A DNA stretch of 64,000 nt from NCBI GenBank assembly GCA_016191115.1, contig JACPPG010000013.1, forward strand, positions 79,186-143,185, written 5' to 3'. Origin of the DNA: Planctomycetia bacterium (GTDB lineage: Bacteria; Planctomycetota; Planctomycetia; Pirellulales; JACPPG01). Positions 27,261 to 36,400 of the stretch are shown here, one piece after another. The position numbers and the translations under genes were made by a program. Within the stretch, counting starts at the first letter, position 1. Every line of letters begins with the position of its first letter. The notes beneath the pieces are model-generated. The model saw only the letters and a program-made list of their open reading frames with translations. It searched no databases and was not told the DNA's origin.

Positions 27261-27417
27261 CAGGGCCGTTCACAGATTTAAGCTGGACGGCGGCGCACCG
27301 GCGGGAAAGTGGGACAGGCACCGAGACGCAACGTTCGTCTGAAAGGACTTGCACTGTTTATGCTCGGAGCCAGTCCCATTTTCCCGCCTCGCCATTTTGA
27401 AAAACAGAATGACCCTG
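27261..27417 (-). mobile_element. MITE-like element, copy F (full length, near-perfect TSD)
   Basis: 157 bp, inverted. Ends are CAGGGCCGTTCACAG and CAGAATGACCCTG. The ten bases on each side agree at 8 of 10 positions (CGGGCCGG identical). It lies between the lipoprotein and amine-oxidase genes. Confidence 0.87.
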
Positions 27418-27516
27418 ACCGGGCCGGCCGATTCATTGACCGCACCCCCGTGCGCCGGGTAGCCTCGTATTCGTCGCCACGCAAGTGCGCGTGGCCGTAA
27501 CCGGGAGCCGGCTGCG

Positions 27517-28941
27517 ATGACTGCGAACGCCGATCGAGGTTTTGTCGCTAGCGACGAGCCGCTGGACGTGGCGGTGATCGGCGCCGGGCTGGCGGGGCTG
27601 TGTGCCGCACGGCAACTCGTCCGCCAGGGACTGCGGTGTGTCGTCCTCGAGGCCCGCGACCGGGTCGGCGGCCGCACGCTCAGCCAGTCGCTTGGCCGCG
27701 ACGTGATCGACCTTGGCGGGCAATGGATCGGCGCCCGCCAGCATCGCCTGTCGGCCTTGGCCGCGGAATTGGGCGTTGAGCGCTGCCCGCAATACGACAC
27801 CGGGACGAAGATGCTGTCGTGGGGCGGCCGTATCCAGCGCTACGACAGCGATCTGCCCCGCTTGTCTCTCTTGGCGCAGCTCGAGCTGTTGTGGGCGAGC
27901 AAGCGGCTGGCCAGGTTCTCGCGCGAGCTGCCGCCCGCGGCGCCGTGGACCGCGCCGCGGGCGCGGGACTGGGACAGCATCACGCTCGAGACGTGGAAGC
28001 GGCGCAACATGCGCTCGGGCGGCGCCCGGTTGTTCCTGGATATCGTGACGCGGGCCGTGTTCACATCCGAGCCGCGCGACTTGTCCTTTCTGTACTTCTT
28101 GAACTATCTGCGGTCAGGGCAGGGGCTGGAAAGCCTGATCTCCATTCGCGGCGGAGCCCAGCAGGAGCGGTTCGTGGGCGGGGCCCAGCAGATTTCGTGT
28201 CGGCTGGCCGACCAGCTCGCCGGCCGCGTGATCCTCAATGCGCCCGTGCGATCAATCGAGCAGCACGACGACGGTGTAGTGGTCCACAGCGACGCCGGCC
28301 GGTTCGCGGCGCGGCGCGCGATCGTCGCCGTGCCGCCTGTATTGGCTGGCCGCATCCACTACCAATCGGCCCTTCCCGCGGCGCGGGATCAGCTCACAGC
28401 CCGCATGCCGATGGGCTCGGTCATCAAGTACATCGCCTGCTACGAGCGGGCCTTCTGGCGCGAAGCGGGCCTGTCGGGCGAGGCCTTCAGCGACACGGGG
28501 CCCACGGTCACGACGTTCGACGACACGTCGCACGATGGCGCGCAGCCGGCGCTGGTGTCGTTCAGCGACGGCGAAATGGCGCGCGTGTGGGGCGCTTTGG
28601 CGCCCGAGGATCGCCGTGCGGCGGTCCTGGCGGAGTTCGCCCGGTTTTTTGGCCCGCAGGCGCTCAAGCCGACCGATTTCGTCGAGAAGAACTGGAACGA
28701 CGATCCGTGGAGCCGGGGCTGCTACGTGGGGGTCACGGGGCCCGGAACGCTGACCAGCTTTGGCGAAGCGCTCCGCCGTCCGTGCGGGCGGATTCATTGG
28801 TCAGGCACGGAAACGGCCGACCAGTGGCTGGGCTATATGGACGGCGCGATCCAATCCGGCGAGCGCGCGGCTGAAGAAGTGGCCGCGCGACTGCGCGGCG
28901 AGCAGCCGGCGGTCGCCAGCGCCGCGTCCACCGCGCCTTAG
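27517..28941 (+). CDS. FAD-dependent flavin amine oxidase (monoamine oxidase-like)
   Basis: 474 aa. FAD-dependent oxidation of an amine or related substrate. The N-terminal dinucleotide-binding motif is DVAVIGAGLAGLCAARQL, followed by the GG doublet (RDRVGGRTL) and the flavin-contact IDLGGQWIG. The C-terminal FAD block is RIHWSGTETADQWLGYMDGA. The final ~15 residues are Ala-rich. No transmembrane anchor is evident. Closest by pattern to bacterial MAO/putrescine-oxidase-type enzymes; the substrate is unknown. Confidence 0.92.
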   Translation: MTANADRGFVASDEPLDVAVIGAGLAGLCAARQLVRQGLRCVVLEARDRVGGRTLSQSLGRDVIDLGGQWIGARQHRLSALAAELGVERCPQYDTGTKMLSWGGRIQRYDSDLPRLSLLAQLELLWASKRLARFSRELPPAAPWTAPRARDWDSITLETWKRRNMRSGGARLFLDIVTRAVFTSEPRDLSFLYFLNYLRSGQGLESLISIRGGAQQERFVGGAQQISCRLADQLAGRVILNAPVRSIEQHDDGVVVHSDAGRFAARRAIVAVPPVLAGRIHYQSALPAARDQLTARMPMGSVIKYIACYERAFWREAGLSGEAFSDTGPTVTTFDDTSHDGAQPALVSFSDGEMARVWGALAPEDRRAAVLAEFARFFGPQALKPTDFVEKNWNDDPWSRGCYVGVTGPGTLTSFGEALRRPCGRIHWSGTETADQWLGYMDGAIQSGERAAEEVAARLRGEQPAVASAASTAP

Positions 28942-29053
28942 CCCGTAAGAGTGCTCTTTGAGCACCGAGCGCGAAATGGGTGCACACAGTGCCCCCGCGG
29001 CGCTTTTCGAAGTGTGGATGCCATGCATGGCGCCCCGGCGAGTATTGCTTCGC

Positions 29054-29070
29054 GGTGTCCGCAGGACACC
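29054..29070. repeat. GGTGTCC-GCA-GGACACC hairpin
   Basis: Perfect 7-bp stem with a 3-nt loop directly against the FGE stop codon (29071), between convergent genes. It may act as a weak bidirectional terminator, although no T-run is visible. Confidence 0.5.
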
Positions 29071-30249
29071 CTACTTGTCCGATTTCACGCAGCGGAAACC
29101 GAGGTGATTCGCGCCGCTGTCGGGTGCTCCTTTGCCGCGCGAGCCCGGCATGTACCGCGTGCAATACTGGTCGGTGCACAAAAACGATCCGCCGCGATGC
29201 ACGCGCTTGGCCACGTTCGGCTCTTGCGGATCGAAGCTGTCCGGCGGTCCCTTGGGGTTTCTAGCCACGCCGCCGCTGATCGACGCCGCGGCTTCGTAGT
29301 AGTCGGGCCGATACCAATCCGCGCACCACTCCCACACGTTCCCCGCCATGTCGTAAAGGCCGAAGCCGTTCGGCGCGAACGAGCCGACCGGCGCGGTTGC
29401 CTCATAGCCGTCCTCGGCTGTGTTTTGGACGGGGAACTTGCCCTGCCAGACGTTGGCGGTCCAATGGCCGCCCGGCTGCAATTCGTTGCCCCACGTGTAC
29501 GGCTGCCGATCGAGCCCACCGCGGGCGGCGAACTCCCACTCCGCCTCGGTCGGCAGCCGCTTGCCGGCCCAGCGGGCATAGGCAACCGCATCGTCCCACG
29601 CCATCTGCACCGCGGGGTGCTTCTCGCGCCCGGTCAGATCGCTCTCGGGACCCTCGGGATGGCGCCAGTCGGCGCCCTGCACGTAGACCCACCAGCGATA
29701 GAGGGTGTCGAGCGGGACTTCTGTCTGGGGCGGTGTAAAGACGACCGCGCCGGCCACCAGATTCTCGGGCGGCGCGCCGGGAAAGGCCTCGACCCGCGGC
29801 GTCTGCTCGGCGACCGTCTTGTAGCCCGTCGCTTTGACGAACTCGGCGAATTGCTCGTTGGTCACCTCGGTGGCGTCCATCCAGAATCCGTCGACCTCGA
29901 CGCGGTGGAGCGGCCGGGCGTCGGGCATCGGGTCGTTGCCGCCGCACACCATCGTCGTCGGGTCTTCCGTGCCCATCCAGAACACGCCGCCGGGGACCCA
30001 CACCATGCCGGGGGGCGCCTCGCCGGGCGGGGGGGTGTCGTTAACGTGTGGCGCCGATGCACCGCTGCCACCGCGACGATCGGCCTCGCGCGCGGCAAAC
30101 AGGAACACAGTCGCGCACACGATCGCGGCCAGCACCGTGCCGGCGATCGCCGGGACAATGTATTGCTTGTGCGACGGCGCGGTATCCGCGGGCGCCACCG
30201 CGGCGGATGGTCGCGCCGCCGTCGTCGATCGCGGTTTCTTGCCGGCCAT
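29071..30249 (-). CDS. membrane-anchored formylglycine-generating enzyme (FGE-sulfatase/SUMF1 type)
   Basis: 392 aa from the ATG at 30249. One N-terminal membrane helix (YIVPAIAGTVLAAIVCATVFLF) anchors an extracytoplasmic FGE-sulfatase domain: WVPGGVFWMGTEDP; VEVDGFWMDATEVTNEQFAEF; PAVQMAWDDAVAYARWAGKR; LPTEAEWEFAARGGL; GNVWEWCADW. The two active-site cysteines of genuine FGEs are present in GGSFLCTDQYCTRYM (C358 and C363), unlike many domain relatives. It should therefore convert the sulfatase Cys/Ser to formylglycine, consistent with sulfatase-rich planctomycetes, though no sulfatase is in the window. Confidence 0.92.
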   Translation of the reverse strand: MAGKKPRSTTAARPSAAVAPADTAPSHKQYIVPAIAGTVLAAIVCATVFLFAAREADRRGGSGASAPHVNDTPPPGEAPPGMVWVPGGVFWMGTEDPTTMVCGGNDPMPDARPLHRVEVDGFWMDATEVTNEQFAEFVKATGYKTVAEQTPRVEAFPGAPPENLVAGAVVFTPPQTEVPLDTLYRWWVYVQGADWRHPEGPESDLTGREKHPAVQMAWDDAVAYARWAGKRLPTEAEWEFAARGGLDRQPYTWGNELQPGGHWTANVWQGKFPVQNTAEDGYEATAPVGSFAPNGFGLYDMAGNVWEWCADWYRPDYYEAAASISGGVARNPKGPPDSFDPQEPNVAKRVHRGGSFLCTDQYCTRYMPGSRGKGAPDSGANHLGFRCVKSDK

Positions 30250-30511
30250 GGGAATGAAACTTGACGGCTGGGTAAGCGCCACGAATCGCCGCGCCGCATA
30301 CCGTACTTGTAATCGCCAGGACACTTGGCGTCCAACTTGTTGCGCGGGTCCGAATGAGTCACGACGTCGTATTCGTCGGGCATCCGAGCGCCTGGATGCC
30401 CAAATAGTCGACGGCGGCGAGGCCTCGGCGCATGTATGCCCTTGATGTCCGCCAGCGCACGGGAGTGCCTGACCACGTATCGCGCCGCCAAGACCTTCGA
30501 TCGCACGCCTC
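30250..30511. other. divergent intergenic region, no gene
   Basis: About 260 bp between the FGE start and the promoter of the membrane-protein/regulator operon. No reading frame or RNA recognised. Confidence 0.5.
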
Positions 30512-30540
30512 TTGACAGAGTTTACTTTGCAATGTAAAGT
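30512..30540 (+). promoter_or_regulatory. promoter of the membrane-protein/winged-helix operon
   Basis: TTGACA (30512-30517), 17-bp spacer, TAAAGT (30535-30540). Its position puts the transcription start near 30547, so the ATG at 30541 cannot be used and the 30574 ATG is favoured. Confidence 0.72.
30524..30540 (+). promoter_or_regulatory. ACTTT-N7-AAAGT operator, copy 1
   Basis: ACTTTGCAATGTAAAGT, a dyad inside the promoter overlapping its -10 box. An identical-architecture site occurs at 31631-31647, so it is probably bound by the winged-helix protein of this operon. Confidence 0.65.
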
Positions 30541-30573
30541 ATGCCCATCGACAGCCGCCTGGAGCCGAAAAAC

Positions 30574-31179
30574 ATGGAATACACCAAGGCGCTTTCGCAG
30601 ATCTCCGAAATCCACGCGCAACTGGCCAAGGGCGAGGTCTATCGCGGCTTTCGTTCCCTCCCGGTGGCGCTGTCGGGCGTGATGGGGATCGCGGCGGCGC
30701 TCGCGCAACCGCGCCTGGTGCCGACCGATGAGCTGGCCGTCGTCCTCCGCTATTGGGTCGTGGCCGGCGTCGTCTGCGGTTTGATCGGCGGCACGGAGAC
30801 GGCGCTCAACTACATTTTGCGCGAGGACATGTTTGCCCGGCGACGCACCCGCAAGGTTCTCGGCCAGTTTGTGCCGGGGCTGGCGGCAGGGGCCGCCCTG
30901 ACCGTGGGTTTTGCGCGGCAGGGGGACGCGTTCGTCCTGCTTCTGCCCGGCACGTGGGCGCTGGTGTTCGGTCTGGGGATTTTCGCGGCGCGGCCCTATC
31001 TGCCTCGGGCCAGCGGCTGGGTCGGATTGTTTTACCTGGCGGCCGGCTGTCTTGGGATCGCCATGCCTCCGGCGAGCGCGCAGGTCTTCGGCTGGGTCGT
31101 CGGCGGCACGTTCGGCGCGGGCCAGTTGGCCGCTGCCCTGATGTTGTTCTGGAACGTGGAGAGGGCCGAGCATGGCTAA
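30574..31179 (+). CDS. multi-spanning membrane protein paired with a winged-helix regulator
   Basis: 201 aa from the ATG at 30574 (GGAG about 9 nt upstream). A short amphipathic N-terminus (EYTKALSQISEIHAQLAKGE) is followed by about six hydrophobic segments (VALSGVMGIAAAL; WVVAGVVCGLIGG; FVLLLPGTWALVFGLGIFAA; FGWVVGGTFGAGQLAAALMLF). Homologues occur as a two-gene cassette with a DNA-binding protein. Its 3' end overlaps the regulator by ATGGCTAA, indicating coupled translation. The function is unknown; an inducer sensor or permease controlled by the partner is possible. Confidence 0.78.
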   Translation: MEYTKALSQISEIHAQLAKGEVYRGFRSLPVALSGVMGIAAALAQPRLVPTDELAVVLRYWVVAGVVCGLIGGTETALNYILREDMFARRRTRKVLGQFVPGLAAGAALTVGFARQGDAFVLLLPGTWALVFGLGIFAARPYLPRASGWVGLFYLAAGCLGIAMPPASAQVFGWVVGGTFGAGQLAAALMLFWNVERAEHG

Positions 31180-31567
31180 ACGCAAGACAAAAGCAATCGC
31201 CCCTGGGCGCTTCGCCTACCAGGGGTTGGACCGCGTGCTGCACGAGAAGGCGCGGCTGGGCATCATGACCTCGCTGATCACGCGGCCCGAGGGGCTCTTG
31301 TTCAACGAGCTCAAGCAACTGTGCGAGTTGACCGACGGCAACCTGAGTCGGCATCTCGAGGTGCTGCACGAGGCGGGCCTGGTTGAAGTGTGGAAGGGGT
31401 ACGAGAACAAACGTCCGCAGACGCTCTGCCGATTGAGCCGCGCCGGTCGGGAACGGTTCCTCAAGTACCTGGCGGAGCTGGAACGCGTCGTGCAGGATGC
31501 GCTGCAGCCCGCCGATCGCGCGGCCGCCGCAATGACGGCGCTGCCGGCCGGCTGGGTGCCCGTTTGA
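31172..31567 (+). CDS. winged-helix transcriptional regulator (MarR/ArsR-like)
   Basis: 131 aa, cytoplasmic DNA-binding protein. Winged-helix core: EKARLGIMTSLITRPEGLLF, FNELKQLCELTDGNLSRHLE (recognition helix), then the wing VEVWKGYENKRPQTLCRLS. A C-terminal helix for dimerisation follows. Overlaps the membrane-protein gene by 8 bp. The same dyad (ACTTT-N7-AAAGT) sits over this operon's promoter and directly before uppS, so it probably autoregulates and also controls uppS; this is inference. Confidence 0.85.
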   Translation: MAKRKTKAIAPGRFAYQGLDRVLHEKARLGIMTSLITRPEGLLFNELKQLCELTDGNLSRHLEVLHEAGLVEVWKGYENKRPQTLCRLSRAGRERFLKYLAELERVVQDALQPADRAAAAMTALPAGWVPV

Positions 31568-31630
31568 GGAAGTGGACAGTGATCGGTGGTCCGTAAAGGT
31601 CCGCGGGGGCGGAAAATTTTTTGCGGAGTA

Positions 31631-31647
31631 ACTTTATGATACAAAGT
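31631..31647 (+). promoter_or_regulatory. ACTTT-N7-AAAGT operator, copy 2, overlapping the uppS start
   Basis: ACTTTATGATACAAAGT has the same half sites and spacing as the site at 30524-30540. It covers the uppS start codon (31636) and contains a TATGAT that could be a -10 box, though no matching -35 is evident. Confidence 0.6.
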
Positions 31648-32400
31648 GATTGCCGTCGCCAACAACGCTTGCACGTCGCCATCATCATGGACGGCAACGG
31701 TCGCTGGGCGCAACGCCGCGGCCACCGCCGCACGGCCGGACACGAGGCCGGCGGCGAGGCCGTCCGCCGCGTCGTCGAGGCCGCTCCCGACCTGGGCATT
31801 GGCACCCTTACGCTCTTCGCCTTCGCGGCCGCCAATTGGCAGCGGCCCGCCGCGGAGGTCGACGCCTTGCTGCACCTGTTCCACGAATACCTGGTGGATG
31901 AGACGGAGCATTGCCGGGAAAAAGGCGTGCGGCTCTCGCTCGTCGGCCGGCGCGATCGGCTGCCCCCTAGCCTGCGGACGATCGTGCTGGCCGCCGAGCA
32001 CGCGACCCGCGCGTGCGAGACGCTCCATCTACGCCTGGCGATCGACTACTCGTCGCGCGACGCGATCCTGTCGGCCGCCCGGCACCTGGCGACATGCCAC
32101 GGCGTGGAGATGCTTCGCGGCGAAGTGGACATTGCCGATTTCACGCGCGTGTTGGCGGCCGACCCGCATGCGGCCGAGCCCACAGGCGACGTAGACCTGG
32201 TGATTCGCACCGGCGGCGAGCGGCGGTTGAGCGATTTTCTGCTCTGGGAAAGCGCGTTCGCCGAGTTGTATTTCACCGACCGCATGTGGCCCGATTTCGA
32301 CGCAACCGACCTGGCCGCGGCCATCGCCGACTTCCACAAGCGCGACCGCCGCTTCGGCCGCGTCACGGCCGTCGACGCGCTGTCGGCGGCCGAGCACTAA
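31636..32400 (+). CDS. uppS: isoprenyl transferase (undecaprenyl diphosphate synthase family)
   Basis: 254 aa from the ATG at 31636 (GGAG 7 nt upstream). Makes long-chain polyprenyl diphosphate, the lipid carrier precursor for cell envelope glycans, from FPP and IPP. Family motifs are all present: [14 protein letters not shown] (catalytic Asp at residue 19), [25 protein letters not shown] and [20 protein letters not shown], followed by [14 protein letters not shown]. Preceded by the winged-helix operon and overlapping operator copy 2; followed after 36 bp by the ferritin-like gene. Confidence 0.95.
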   Translation: MIQSDCRRQQRLHVAIIMDGNGRWAQRRGHRRTAGHEAGGEAVRRVVEAAPDLGIGTLTLFAFAAANWQRPAAEVDALLHLFHEYLVDETEHCREKGVRLSLVGRRDRLPPSLRTIVLAAEHATRACETLHLRLAIDYSSRDAILSAARHLATCHGVEMLRGEVDIADFTRVLAADPHAAEPTGDVDLVIRTGGERRLSDFLLWESAFAELYFTDRMWPDFDATDLAAAIADFHKRDRRFGRVTAVDALSAAEH

Positions 32401-32405
32401 AACCG

Positions 32406-32428
32406 TTCATCATTCCGCATTCATCATT
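32406..32428. repeat. short dispersed repeat TTCATCATTCCGCATTCATC
   Basis: The same sequence occurs in inverse orientation at 42915-42935 upstream of thiL. It is a planctomycete-style intergenic tag; function unknown. Confidence 0.6.
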
Positions 32429-32436
32429 GAGTTTGT

Positions 32437-33234
32437 ATGGACGCCAAGATTCGCTCATCGCACGAGTGGTGTCAGTATTTTCTAGCGAATGCCGGGGCTC
32501 TTCTGGAAATTGCCTGGGAACAGGGGGCCGGTGTCACGGCCGTCGAGCTGGACGCGATCGCCGAGAGCGTGCGCGAATTTCAGCTCGGCGAAAACGCCGA
32601 GGGACGGCACTTCGTCGGCTCCGCCAAGGCTTATGCGGCGCGCAGCGGCGACTACGAATACATCGACGCGGTGCGGCTGCTGATCGGCGAAGAACAACGC
32701 CATGCCCGAACGCTGGCAAAGTTCCTTGAGCTGGCCGGCGTGCCGGTGGCGCAGAGGACCACGGCCGATGCGCTGTTTCGCTGGCTGCGTAAGCGGGCGG
32801 GCTTGGAAATTTGCGTGTCAGTCCTTCTATCGGCCGAGGTGATCGCCAAGGTGTATTATGCCGCCCTACATGACGCCACCGGCTCGCCCGTGCTACGGCG
32901 CGTCTGCGAGCAGATCCTGCGGGACGAGGTCGAGCACGTGCGCTTCCAGGCCCAGCGACTGGCGCTCCTCCGCGCCGGCCGCCCGCGAATCTTGGTGCTC
33001 CTCGGTCATGCCGCGCATCGGGCAGCCTTTGCTGGCGCGTGCCTGGTGGTGTGGTGGAAGCACGGCCGAGCGATGCGGGCCGGCGGCTTCGGATTCCGGC
33101 GCTACTGGCGCGAGGCCTGGCGCGAGATGCGGCAGGCGCTCGTTGAGATGGACCCGAGGCGCGTCCGGCCGACGCAGAATCACCACCGAGGCACGGAGAC
33201 GCGGAGAATGAAACGGGCGATGAGCGCGCGCTAG
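32437..33234 (+). CDS. ferritin-like di-iron domain protein
   Basis: 265 aa. A four-helix ferritin-like fold is suggested by ENAEGRHFVGSAKAYA, LLIGEEQRHARTLAKFL (E..H pair), a third helix LLSAEVIAKVYYAAL and ILRDEVEHVRFQAQRL (E..H pair), giving a carboxylate/His di-iron site. Similar small proteins are annotated as ferritin-like without a defined reaction. A hydrophobic segment (AAFAGACLVVWW) follows. The C-terminal tail NHHRGTETRRMKRAMSAR is the translation of a dispersed 'CACCGAGGCACGGAGACGCG' repeat, so the native C-terminus has been extended by repeat DNA. Confidence 0.8.
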   Translation: MDAKIRSSHEWCQYFLANAGALLEIAWEQGAGVTAVELDAIAESVREFQLGENAEGRHFVGSAKAYAARSGDYEYIDAVRLLIGEEQRHARTLAKFLELAGVPVAQRTTADALFRWLRKRAGLEICVSVLLSAEVIAKVYYAALHDATGSPVLRRVCEQILRDEVEHVRFQAQRLALLRAGRPRILVLLGHAAHRAAFAGACLVVWWKHGRAMRAGGFGFRRYWREAWREMRQALVEMDPRRVRPTQNHHRGTETRRMKRAMSAR

Positions 33235-33469
33235 CCACGGGGCGGTCCCGGCTGCCTTATGGGCCGGCGGAGTTCTTGGAACGGCAAGTGAGATCGCCCG
33301 CTTGTGACGGGGATTGGCCCCTTTTACACTGTGAAAGAGCGATCGATCGGGCCCCTGGGCACCATGGTCGCCAGCGGGCAGCAGCCAACCGGCTGGCGTC
33401 CACGGTCGAGCCGCCGCGCTCGACAGATCCCGCCTGAAGTCCCCGCCACGCCACAAGCGGAACATCGTA
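33235..33469. other. intergenic region, no gene
   Basis: 235 bp upstream of the PVC cytochrome gene; GC-rich, no recognisable coding or RNA feature. Confidence 0.45.
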
Positions 33470-36400
33470 ATGTCGGATCGCGCTTGCTCCTCGATCGCCG
33501 CGCTCGTTGCTCTCATCTCGATCGGTGTCGCGCCGCGCGGCACGGCCCCCGCGGAAGAGCCCGAATTGGTCGCACCGACCGAGGCCGTGTCGCCCGAAGA
33601 GGAGCAGAAGCAGTTTCATTTGCCGCCCGGTTTTGTGATTCAGCTCGTCGCCGCCGAGCCGGACATCTATAAGCCGATGAACTTGAATTTCGACGTTCGT
33701 GGCCGGCTGTATGTCACCTCGTCGCGCGAGTATCCCTATCCGGCCAAGGGCGACGATCCCAAGCGCGACATCGTCACGCGGTTTGACGCAATCGGCACCG
33801 ACGGCCGCGCGACCAGGAGCGTGAAGATCGTCGAGGGGCTGAACATTCCCATTGGCCTGTTGCCGCGCGAAGACAGCCTGATTTACTACTCGATCCCCAA
33901 CATCTATCGCGCCGCGGCCGCGGCCGACGGACACTTGGACGCCGGCCAGGTCCTTTACGGCACGATCGGCTTTCGCGACACGCACGGCATGGCCAGCTCC
34001 TTCACCCGCTGGATCGATGGCTGGGTGTACGGCTGCCACGGCTTCTCGAACGACTCCGCGCTCAGCGGCGCCGACGGCCAAACCGTGAAGATGAGCTCCG
34101 GCAACACCTACCGGTTCCGCGCCGACGGCTCGCACGTCGAGCAATTCACGCACGGCCAGGTGAATCCCTTCGGCCTTTCGTTCGATCCGCTGGGGAATCT
34201 CTATTCGGCCGATTGTCACACAAAGCCGCTTTACATGCTGTTGCGCGGCGCCTGGTATCCCAGTTTCGGCAAGCCGCACGACGGGCTCGGCTTCGGCCCG
34301 GAGATGATCGACCACCTGCACGGCTCGACCGGCATCGGCGGTGTGGTCTACTACGCGACCGATCACTTTCCGCCCGACTACCGCGACACGGTGTTCATCG
34401 GCAATCCAGTCACCGGCCGCGTGAACCACGATCGACTCGAGCAGCGCGGCTCGACGTTTAAGGCCATCGAGCTGGCGGATTTCATCCGCTGCGACGATCC
34501 CTGGTTCCGGCCCGTCGATCTCAAATTGGGGCCGGACGGCGCCCTCTATATTGCCGACTTTTACAATTGCATTATCGGGCACTATGAAGTGCCGCTGACG
34601 CATCCGCGCCGCGACCGCACGCGTGGCCGCATCTGGCGCGTCGTCTACACCGGTGAGGACGGCCGGGACCCGGCGCCGCGGGCGATGCCCGACCTGACGA
34701 CGCGCACGCCGGAGGAGCTCGTCGCGCTGTTGGGGCACGCGAATTTGACGGTTCGGGTCTTGGCGACCGAAGCGCTGCAGGCGCGTCTGGCCGCGCCCGG
34801 CGCCATGGACGACCTTCGCGCGGCAGTGGCCGGCACGGCGTACGACGAGGCGTCCCTTCTTCGGCGTGTCCACGCGCTGTGGCTCGTCGAGCGTAGCCAG
34901 CCCGGCGGCTTGGATTTGGCTACCGTGCATCGGCTGGCCGAGCAGCCGGCGCGGCTGGTCCGTGTTCACCTCATCAAGGCGCTGGCCGAGCGGGCCGAGT
35001 GGCCGCCGGACCTCTTTGCGCTCGTCCGTGCCAAATTGCACGACGCCGACCCGTTTGTCCGCCGCGCGGCGGCCGACGCGCTCGGGCGGCACCCGCACGC
35101 CGACAACGTCGACCCGCTACTAGCGCTGTGGGCCGAAACGCCTGCGCACGACACGCACCTGGTGCACACGGCGCGGATGGCGCTTCGCGACCAGTTGCTG
35201 CAACCGGGCACGTATGAGCGCGTCGCCGCCATAGCGGCCAAGGACAACGTCGCCGCGCGCGTCGCGGAGATCAGCCTGGGCGTGCGCACCGCGGAGTCGG
35301 CCGATTATCTGCTGGCCTATCTGGCCAAGCACGAGGTGAACGAAGACCAGTTATCCGACTACCTGCACGATGCGGCACGATACGCCAAGGACGAACGGTT
35401 CGACGCCGCGCTAAAGCAGGCCCAAGCGTGCACAAGCGCGGTGCCCGCGCGACAGCGGGCGGCCGTCCTGGCAATGGCCCGCGCTGCCCAGGAGCGCGGC
35501 CGGCCGGTGCCAGACGAGATCACCGCCTGGGCAGGGCGTCTGACGGCGCAGTTGTTGGCCGGGGCGGAGCAGGCGCGGGTCCGCGACGGCATCGAGATGG
35601 CGCGCGAGCTGCGGGTGGGGAGCGCGTTCGAGCCGCTGGCATCGCTCGCCGCACGGTCCTCGCGATTTGCCGACTTGCGCGTTCCGGCGATCGACGCGTG
35701 CGTGGCCAATAGCGCCGAGCAATCGGTGCCGGTTCTGTCGGGCATTTTGAGCGACGCCGCGGAAGCGATGGCCATCCGGCAAAAGGCTGCCGGGGCGCTG
35801 GCGGGCATGGCTTTGCCGGCGGCGCGCGAGGTGTTGATCGAGCAGCTTCGCGCGGCGCCCGAGAAACTGTCCCTGGAGATCGCCCGCGGCCTGGCCAACA
35901 CGCGCGACGGCGGCGAGGCGCTCTTGGCCGAGGTCACGGCGGGCAAAGCGTCGCCGCGCCTGCTCAAGGACGGAACCATCGAGCAACGGCTCGGGTCCTC
36001 CAAGGTGTCCGACGCGCACGAACGCATTGCCCAGTTGACCGCCGATTTGCCACCGGTCGACGATCGGCTGCGGAAACTGGTCAACGCCCGCCGCAAGGGT
36101 TTTGGCGAGGCCACGGCCGATCTTGCGGCCGGCCGTGCCGTGTTCCTGAAAGTCTGCGCAGCATGTCACCAGCTCGGCGACGCGGGCGCAAAAATCGGTC
36201 CGGGCCTCGACGGCGTCGGCCTGCGAGGGCTCGAGCGACTGCTCGAGGACACGCTCGATCCCAGCCGCAATGTCGATCAGGCGTTCCGCGCCACGCTCAT
36301 CAATACCACGGGCGGCAACGCCATCAGTGGCCTCCTGCTGCGCGAGGAAGGCGAAGTGCTGGTGCTGGCGGACAACCAGGGGAAGGAGATCCGCATCCCC

